DNA of 64,000 nt, from positions 36,669,851 through 36,733,850 of the forward strand of contig NC_079877.1 of assembly GCF_029227915.1 (NCBI RefSeq). Direction: 5' to 3'. Origin of the DNA: Hydractinia symbiolongicarpus (lineage: Eukaryota; Cnidaria; Hydrozoa; Anthoathecata; Hydractiniidae). The notes below the pieces were generated by a model. It did no database searches and had not been told where the DNA came from. It worked only from the letters and a program-made list of their open reading frames with translations. The position numbers and the translations under genes are program-made. Shown here one piece after another: positions 52,461-61,440 of the stretch. Each line of letters opens with the position of its first letter. Position 1 is the stretch's first letter.

Positions 52461-54240
52461 TTCGGGAAATGAGTTTACTCACAGGGTACTTTCTTTGTAT
52501 ATATTCGACTATACGGGCCAAGCCCGGGATTTACGGGAATTCGCGGGTTTTCGTTTGCCGGCGATTAAACTTCTTTTATTCAGCGTCTCATCAAAAATGA
52601 AAACATTTTTGAAAACTACAAGTCTCATGCGTTTTAGTGGTGAAAAGATAATTTAAAGAATCGTTCTGGAAATGAGTTTACTCGCAGGGTACTTTCTTTG
52701 TATACTTTCGACTATACGGGCCGAGTCCGGGATTTACGGGAAATCGCGGGTTTTCGTTTGCCGGCGATTAAACTTCTTTTATTCAGCGTCTCATCAAAAA
52801 TGAAAACATTTTTGAAAACTACAAGTCTCATGCGTTTTAGTGGTGAAAAGATAATTTAAAAAATCGTTCGGGAAATGAGTTTACTCCCTGGGTAGTTTCT
52901 TTGTATACTTTTGACTATACGGGCCGAGTCCGGGATTTACGGGAAATCGCGGGTTTTCGTTTGCCAGCGATTAAACTTCTTTTATTCCGCGTCTCATCAA
53001 AAATGAAAACATTTTTGAAAACTACAAGTCTCATGCGTTTTAGTGGTGAAAAGATAATTTAAAAAATCGTTCTGGAAATGAGTTTACTCACAGGGTACTT
53101 TCTTTGTATATATTCGACTATACGGGCCAAGCCCGGGATTTACGGGAAAGCGCGCGTTTTGGTTTGCCGGCGATTAAACTTCTTTTATTCAGCGTCCCAT
53201 CAAAAATTAAAACATTTTTGAAAACTACAAGTCTCATGCGTTTTAGTGGTGAAAAAATAATTTAAAAAATCGTTCGGGAAATGAGTTTACTCCCTGGGTA
53301 GTTTCTTTGTATACTTTTGACTATACGGGCCGAGTCCGGGATTTACGGGAAATCGCGGGTTTTCGTTTGCCAGCGATTAAACTTCTTTTATTCCGCGTCT
53401 CATCAAAAATGAAAACATTTTTGAAAATTACAAGTCTCATGCGTTTTAGTGGTGAAAAGATAATTTAAAAAATCGTTCTGGAAATGAGTTTACTCACAGG
53501 GTACTTTCTTTGTATATATTCGACTATACGGGCCAAGCCCGGGATTTACGGGAAATCGCGCGTTTTGGTTTGCCGGCGATTAAACTTCTTTTATTCAGCG
53601 TCCCATCAAAAATTAAAACATTTTTGAAAACTACAAGTTTCATGCGTTTTAGTGGTGAAAAAATAATTTAAAAAATCGTTCTGGAAATGAGTTTACTCAC
53701 AGGGTACTTTCTTTGTATATATTCGACTATACGGGCCAAGCCCGGGATTTACGGGAAATCGCGCTTTTTGGTTTGCCGGCGATTAAACTTCTTTTATTCA
53801 GCTTCCCATCAAAAATTAAAACATTTTTGAAAACTACAAGTCTCATGCGTTTTAGTGGTGAAAAAATAATTTAAAAAATCGTTCGGGAAATGAGTTTACT
53901 CCCTGGGTAGTTTCTTTGTATACTTTTGACTATACGGGCCGAGTCCGGGATTTACGGGAAATCGCGGGTTTTCGTTTGCCAGCGATTAAACTTCTTTTAT
54001 TCCGCGTCTCATCAAAAATGAAAACATTTTTGAAAATTACAAGTCTCATGCGTTTTAGTGGTGAAAAGATAATTTAAAAAATCGTTCTGGAAATGAGTTT
54101 ACTCACAGGGTACTTTCTTTGTATATATTCGACTATACGGGCCAAGCCCGGGATTTACGGGAAATCGCGCGTTTTCGTTTGCCGGCGATTAAACTTCTTT
54201 TATTCAGCGTCCCATCAAAAATTAAAACATTTTTGAAAAC
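52460..54240. repeat. Sub-block I: alternating dimers (406 bp)
   Basis: Monomers alternate between two forms. One has TTCCGCGTCTCATC, GATAA and TTCTGG, followed by ATATATTCGAC and AAGCCCGGG. The other has TTCAGCGTCCCATC with AAATTAAAAC, AAATAA and TTCGGG, followed by GGGTAGTTTC, TTTTGAC and GAGTCCGGG. The alternation is regular except for one extra hybrid monomer near 53620-53820. The same dimer reappears at 54.7-55.5, 58.0-58.7 and 61.4-62.9 kb. Confidence 0.82.
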
Positions 54241-57200
54241 TACAAGTCTCATGCGTTTTAGTGGTGAAAAAATAATTTAAAAAATCGTTCGGGAAATGAG
54301 TTTACTCCCTAGATACTTTCTTTGTATACTTTTGGCTATACGGGCCGAGTCCGGGATTTACGGGAATTCGCGGGTTTTCGTTTGCCGGCGATTAAACTTC
54401 TTTTATTCAGCGTCTCATCAAAAATGAAAACATTTTTGAAAACTACAAGTCTCATGCGTTTTAGTGGTGAAAAGATAATTTAAAAAATCGTTCTGGAAAT
54501 AAGTTTACTCGCAGGGTACTTTCTTTGTATACTTTCGACTATACGGGCCGAGTCCGGGATTTACGGGAAATCGCGCGTTTTGGTTTGCCGGCGATTAAAC
54601 TTCTTTTATTCAGCGTCCCATCAAAAATTAAAACATTTTTGAAAACTACAAGTCTCATGCGTTTTAGTGGTGAAAAGATAATTTAAAAAATCGTTCGGGA
54701 AATGAGTTTACTCCCTGGGTAGTTTCTTTGTATACTTTTGACTATACGGGCCGAGTCCGGGATTTACGGGAAATCGCGGGTTTTCGTTTGCCAGCGATTA
54801 AACTTCTTTTATTCCGCGTCTCATCAAAAATAAAAACATTTTTAAAAACTACAAGTCTCATGCGTTTTAGTGGTGAAAAGATAATTTAAAAAATCGTTCT
54901 GGAAATGAGTTTACTCACAGGGTACTTTCTTTGTATATATTCGACTATACGGGCCAAGCCCGGGATTTACGGGAAATCGCGCGTTTTGGTTTGCCGGCGA
55001 TTAAACTTCTTTTATTCAGCGTCCCATCAAAAATTAAAACATTTTTGAAAACTACAAGTCTCATGCGTTTTAGTGGTGAAAAAATAATTTAAAAAATCGT
55101 TCGGGAAATGAGTTTACTCCCTGGGTAGTTTCTTTGTATACTTTTGACTATACGGGCCGAGTCCGGGATTTACGGGAAATCGCGGGTTTTCGTTTGCCAG
55201 CGATTAAACTTCTTTTATTCCGCGTCTCATCAAAAATGAAAACATTTTTGAAAACTACAAGTCTCATGCGTTTTAGTGGTGAAAAGATAATTTAAAAAAT
55301 CGTTCTGGAAATGAGTTTACTCACAGGGTACTTTCTTTGTATATATTCGACTATACGGGCCAAGCCCGGGATTTACGGGAAATCGCGCGTTTTCGTTTGC
55401 CGGCGATTAAACTTCTTTTATTCAGCGTCCCATCAAAAATTAAAACATTTTTGAAAACTACAAGTCTCATGCCTTCTAGTGGTGAAAAAATAATTTAAAA
55501 AAACGTTCGGGAAATTAGTTTACTCCCTGGGTACTTTCTTTGTATACATTTGACTATACGGGCCTAGCTCGGGATATACGGAAAATCGCTAGTTTTCGTT
55601 TGCCGGCGATTAAACCTCTTTCATTAGGCGTCTCATCAAAAATGAAAACATTTTTGAAAACTACAAGTCTCATGCGTTTTAGTGGCGAAAAAATAATTTA
55701 AAAAATCGTTCTGGAAATGAGTTTACTCCCTGAGTACTTTCTTTGTATACTTTTGACTATACGAGCCGAGTCCGGGATTTACGGGAAATCGTTGTTTTTC
55801 GTTTGCCGGCGATTAAACTTCTTTTATTCAGCGTCTCATCAAAAATGAAAACATTTTTGAAAACTACAAGTCTTATGCCCTTTAGTGGTGAAAAAATAAT
55901 TTAAAAAAATCGTTCGGGAAATGAGTTTACTCCCTGGGTAGTTTCTTTGTATACTTTTGACTATACGGGCCGAGTCCGGGATTTACGGGAAATCGCGAGT
56001 TTTCGTTTGCCAGCGATTAAACTTCTTTTATTCCGCGTCTTATCAAAAATGAAAACATTTTTGAAAACTACAAGTCTCATGCGTTTTAGTGGTGAAAAGA
56101 TAATTTAAAAAATCGTTCTGGAAATGAGTTTACTCACAGGGTACTTTCTTTGTATATATATTCGACTATACGGGCCAAGCCCGGGATTTACGGCAAACTG
56201 CGCGTTTTCGTTTGCCGGCGATTAAACTTCTTTTATTCAGCGTCCCATCAAAAATTAAAACATTTTTGAAAACTACAAGTCTCATGCGTTTTAGTGGTGA
56301 AAAAATAATTTAAAAAATCGTTCGGGAAATGAGTTTACTCCCTAGATACTTTCTTTGTATACTTTTGGCTATACGGGCCGAGTCCGGGATTTACGGGAAT
56401 TCGCGGGTTTTCGTTTGCCGGCGATTAAACTTCTTTTATTCAGCGTCTCATCAAAAATGAAAACATTTTTGAAAACTACAAGTCTCATGCGTTTTAGTGG
56501 TGAAAAGATAATTTAAAAAATCGTTCTGGAAATGAGGATACTCGCAGGGTACTTTCTTTGTATACTTTCGACTATACGGGCCGAGTCCGGGATTTACGGG
56601 AAATCGCGTGTTTTCGTTTGGCGGCGATTAAACTTCTTTTATTCAGCGTCTCATTAAAAATGAAAACATTTTTGAAAACTACAAGTCTCATGCGTTTTAG
56701 TGGTGAAAAGATAATTTAAAAAATCGTTCTGGAAATGAGTTTACTCACAGGGTACTTTCTTTGTATATATATTCGACTATACGGGCCAAGCCCGGGATTT
56801 ACGGCAAACTGCGCGTTTTCGTTTGCCGGCGATTAAACTTCTTTTATTCAGCGTCCCATCAAAAATTAAAACATTTTTGAAAACTACAAGTCTCATGCGT
56901 TTTAGTGGTGAAAAAATAATTTAAAAAATCGTTCGGGAAATGAGTTTACTCCCTAGATACTTTCTTTGTATACTTTTGGCTATACGGGCCGAGTCCGGGA
57001 TTTACGGGAATTCGCGGGTTTTCGTTTGCCGGCGATTAAACTTCTTTTATTCAGCGTCTCATCAAAAATGAAAACATTTTTGAAAACTACAAGTCTCATG
57101 CGTTTTAGTGGTGAAAAGATAATTTAAAAAATCGTTCTGGAAATGAGGATACTCGCAGGGTACTTTCTTTGTATACTTTCGACTATACGGGCCGAGTCCG

Positions 57201-57482
57201 GGATTTACGGGAAATCGCGTGTTTTCGTTTGGCGGCGATTAAACTTCTTTTATTCAGCGTCTCATTAAAAATGAAAACATTTTTGAAAACTACAAGTCTC
57301 ATGCGTTTTAGTTGTGAAAAGATAATTTAAAAAATCGTTCGGGAAATGAGTTTACTCCCTGGGTATCTTCTTTGTATACTTTTGACTATACGGGCCGAGT
57401 CCCGGATTTTCGGGAATTCGCGGGTTTTCGTTTGCCAGCGATTTATTCAGCGTCTCGTCAAAAATGAAAACATTTTGGAAAA
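54240..57482. repeat. 3243-bp 16-mer HOR, copy 1
   Basis: Copy 1 of a 16-monomer unit. Its boundary monomer ends with a 10-bp-deleted GCCAGCGATTTATTC (about 57436-57450) followed by CGTCTCGTC and CATTTTGGAAAAC. Inside are dimer units, one type 4 monomer (55563), a TTATGCCCTTTAG monomer with one extra A, and a three-monomer module with GAGGATACTCGC duplicated at an offset of 611 bp (56534 and 57145). Every anchor I checked repeats in copy 2 exactly 3243 bp later, apart from the boundary monomer (3242). Confidence 0.9.
57431..57480. repeat. Second 10-bp deletion, boundary monomer of 16-mer
   Basis: GCCAGCGATT is followed directly by TATTCAGCG, so 10 bp of the usual TTAAACTTCTTTTATTC stretch are missing; GATT and the following T-rich stretch probably supplied short homology. 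The monomer also has CGTCTCGTC and CATTTTGGAAAAC. A second copy is at about 60673-60722. It is a different deletion from the sub-block D marker, although both remove 10 bp near the GC-dyad edge. Confidence 0.88.
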
Positions 57483-60400
57483 CTACAAGTCTCATGCGTT
57501 TTAGTGGTGAAAAAATAATTTAAAAAATCGTTCGGGAAATGAGTTTACTCCCTAGATACTTTCTTTGTATACTTTTGGCTATACGGGCCGAGTCCGGGAT
57601 TTACGGGAATTCGCGGGTTTTCGTTTGCCGGCGATTAAACTTCTTTTATTCAGCGTCTCATCAAAAATGAAAACATTTTTGAAAACTACAAGTCTCATGC
57701 GTTTTAGTGGTGAAAAGATAATTTAAAAAATCGTTCTGGAAATAAGTTTACTCGCAGGGTACTTTCTTTGTATACTTTCGACTATACGGGCCGAGTCCGG
57801 GATTTACGGGAAATCGCGGGTTTTGGTTTGCCGGCGATTAAACTTCTTTTATTCAGCGTCTCATCAAAAATGAAAACATTTTTGAAAACTACAAGTCTCA
57901 TGCGTTTTAGTGGTGAAAAGATAATTTAAAAAATCGTTCGGGAAATGAGTTTACTCCCTGGGTAGTTTCTTTGTATACTTTTGACTATACGGGCCGAGTC
58001 CGGGATTTACGGGAAATCGCGGGTTTTCGTTTGCCAGCGATTAAACTTCTTTTATTCCGCGTCTCATCAAAAATAAAAACATTTTTAAAAACTACAAGTC
58101 TCATGCGTTTTAGTGGTGAAAAGATAATTTAAAAAATCGTTCTGGAAATGAGTTTACTCACAGGGTACTTTCTTTGTATATATTCGACTATACGGGCCAA
58201 GCCCGGGATTTACGGGAAATCGCGCGTTTTGGTTTGCCGGCGATTAAACTTCTTTTATTCAGCGTCCCATCAAAAATTAAAACATTTTTGAAAACTACAA
58301 GTCTCATGCGTTTTAGTGGTGAAAAAATAATTTAAAAAATCGTTCGGGAAATGAGTTTACTCCCTGGGTAGTTTCTTTGTATACTTTTGACTATACGGGC
58401 CGAGTCCGGGATTTACGGGAAATCGCGGGTTTTCGTTTGCCAGCGATTAAACTTCTTTTATTCCGCGTCTCATCAAAAATGAAAACATTTTTGAAAACTA
58501 CAAGTCTCATGCGTTTTAGTGGTGAAAAGATAATTTAAAAAATCGTTCTGGAAATGAGTTTACTCACAGGGTACTTTCTTTGTATATATTCGACTATACG
58601 GGCCAAGCCCGCGATTTACGGGAAATCGCGCGTTTTCGTTTGCCGGCGATTAAACTTCTTTTATTCAGCGTCCCATCAAAAATTAAAACATTTTTGAAAA
58701 CTACAAGTCTCATGCCTTCTAGTGGTGAAAAAATAATTTAAAAAAACGTTCGGGAAATTAGTTTACTCCCTGGGTACTTTCTTTGTATACATTTGACTAT
58801 ACGGGCCTAGCTCGGGATATACGGAAAATCGCTAGTTTTCGTTTGCCGGCGATTAAACCTCTTTCATTAGGCGTCTCATCAAAAATGAAAACATTTTTGA
58901 AAACTACAAGTCTCATGCGTTTTAGTGGCGAAAAAATAATTTAAAAAATCGTTCTGGAAATGAGTTTACTCCCTGAGTACTTTCTTTGTATACTTTTGAC
59001 TATACGAGCCGAGTCCGGGATTTACGGGAAATCGTTGTTTTTCGTTTGCCGGCGATTAAACTTCTTTTATTCAGCGTCTCATCAAAAATGAAAACATTTT
59101 TGAAAACTACAAGTCTTATGCCCTTTAGTGGTGAAAAAATAATTTAAAAAAATCGTTCGGGAAATGAGTTTACTCCCTGGGTAGTTTCTTTGTATACTTT
59201 TGACTATGCGGGCCGAGTCCGGGATTTACGGGAAATCGCGAGTTTTCGTTTGCCAGCGATTAAACTTCTTTTATTCCGCGTCTTATCAAAAATGAAAACA
59301 TTTTTGAAAACTACAAGTCTCATGCGTTTTAGTGGTGAAAAGATAATTTAAAAAATCGTTCTGGAAATGAGTTTACTCACAGGGTACTTTCTTTGTATAT
59401 ATATTCGACTATACGGGCCAAGCCCGGGATTTACGGCAAACTGCGCGTTTTCGTTTGCCGGCGATTAAACTTCTTTTATTCAGCGTCCCATCAAAAATTA
59501 AAACATTTTTGAAAACTACAAGTCTCATGCGTTTTAGTGGTGAAAAAATAATTTAAAAAATCGTTCGGGAAATGAGTTTACTCCCTAGATACTTTCTTTG
59601 TATACTTTTGGCTATACGGGCCGAGTCCGGGATTTACGGGAATTCGCGGGTTTTCGTTTGCCGGCGATTAAACTTCTTTTATTCAGCGTCTCATCAAAAA
59701 TGAAAACATTTTTGAAAACTACAAGTCTCATGCGTTTTAGTGGTGAAAAGATAATTTAAAAAATCGTTCTGGAAATGAGGATACTCGCAGGGTACTTTCT
59801 TTGTATACTTTCGACTATACGGGCCGAGTCCGGGATTTACGGGAAATCGCGTGTTTTCGTTTGGCGGCGATTAAACTTCTTTTATTCAGCGTCTCATTAA
59901 AAATGAAAACATTTTTGAAAACTACAAGTCTCATGCGTTTTAGTGGTGAAAAGATAATTTAAAAAATCGTTCTGGAAATGAGTTTACTCACAGGGTACTT
60001 TCTTTGTATATATATTCGACTATACGGGCCAAGCCCGGGATTTACGGCAAACTGCGCGTTTTCGTTTGCCGGCGATTAAACTTCTTTTATTCAGCGTCCC
60101 ATCAAAAATTAAAACATTTTTGAAAACTACAAGTCTCATGCGTTTTAGTGGTGAAAAAATAATTTAAAAAATCGTTCGGGAAATGAGTTTACTCCCTAGA
60201 TACTTTCTTTGTATACTTTTGGCTATACGGGCCGAGTCCGGGATTTACGGGAATTCGCGGGTTTTCGTTTGCCGGCGATTAAACTTCTTTTATTCAGCGT
60301 CTCATTAAAAATGAAAACATTTTTGAAAACTACAAGTCTCATGCGTTTTAGTGGTGAAAAGATAATTTAAAAAATCGTTCTGGAAATGAGGATACTCGCA

Positions 60401-60725
60401 GGGTACTTTCTTTGTATACTTTCGACTATACGGGCCGAGTCCGGGATTTACGGGAAATCGCGTGTTTTCGTTTGGCGGCGATTAAACTTCTTTTATTCAG
60501 CGTCTCATTAAAAATGAAAACATTTTTGAAAACTACAAGTCTCATGCGTTTTAGTTGTGAAAAGATAATTTAAAAAATCGTTCGGGAAATGAGTTTACTC
60601 CCTGGGTATCTTCTTTGTATACTTTTGACTATACGGGCCGAGTCCCGGATTTTCGGGAATTCGCCGGTTTTCGTTTGCCAGCGATTTATTCAGCGTCTCG
60701 TCAAAAATGAAAACATTTTGGAAAA
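57483..60725. repeat. 3243-bp 16-mer HOR, copy 2
   Basis: Directly adjacent to copy 1 and in the same orientation. Anchors: TTTACTCCCTAGATAC at 54301 and 57544; AATAAGTTTACTC at 54498 and 57741; type 4 markers at 55563 and 58806; GAGGATACTCG at 56534 and 59777, and at 57145 and 60388; and the 10-bp-deleted boundary at 57439 and 60681. I noticed only a few substitutions (for example CCCGCGATT near 58609, TATGCGGGCC near 59206, TCGCCGG near 60661), so the copies look more than 99% identical by eye. Confidence 0.92.
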
Positions 60726-61440
60726 CTACAAGTCTCATACGCTTTAGTGGTGAAAAAATAATTTAAAAAATCGTTCGGCAAATGAGTTTACTCCCTGGGT
60801 ATTTTCTTTGTATACTTTTGACTAAACGGGCCGAGTCCCGGATTTATGGGAATTCGCGGATTTTCGTTTGCCAGCGATTAAACTTCTTTTATTCAGCGTC
60901 TCATCAAAAATGAAAACATTTTTAAAAACTACAAGTCTCATGCGTTTTAGTGGTGAAAAAATAATTTAAAAAATCGTTCGGGAAATGAGTTTACTCACAG
61001 GGTACTTTCTTTTTATACATTCGACTTTACGGGCCGAGTCCGGGATTTACGGGAATTCGCGGGTTTTTGTTTGCCGGCGATTAAACTTCTTTTATTCAGC
61101 GTCTCATCAAAAATGAAAACATTTTTGAAAACTACAAGTCTCATGCGTTTTAGTGGTGAAAAGATAATTTAAAAAATTGTTCTGGAAATGAGTTTACTCA
61201 CAGGGTACTTTCTTTGTATACTTTCGACTATACGGGCCGAGTCCGGGATTTACGGGAATTCGCGGGTTTTTGTTTGCCGGCGATTAAACTTTTTTTATTC
61301 AGCGTGTCATCAAAAATGAAAACATTTTTGAAAACTAAAAGTCTCATGCGTTTTAGTGGTGAAAAGATAATTTAAAAAATCGTTCGGGAAATGAATTTAC
61401 TCCCTAGATACTTTCTTTGTATACTTTTGGCTATACGGGC
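60726..61440. repeat. Sub-block K: divergent monomers between HOR copies
   Basis: About three and a half monomers that do not follow the neighbouring HOR order. They show changes resembling the far left of the window (ACTAAACGGGCCGAGTCCCGG, GGGTTTTTGTTTGCC, CATTTTTAAAAAC) and private changes such as CTTTTTATACATTCGAC near 61010 and ACTAAAAGTCTC near 61335. They may be a relic of an older layer of the array, or material brought in by unequal exchange. Confidence 0.65.
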
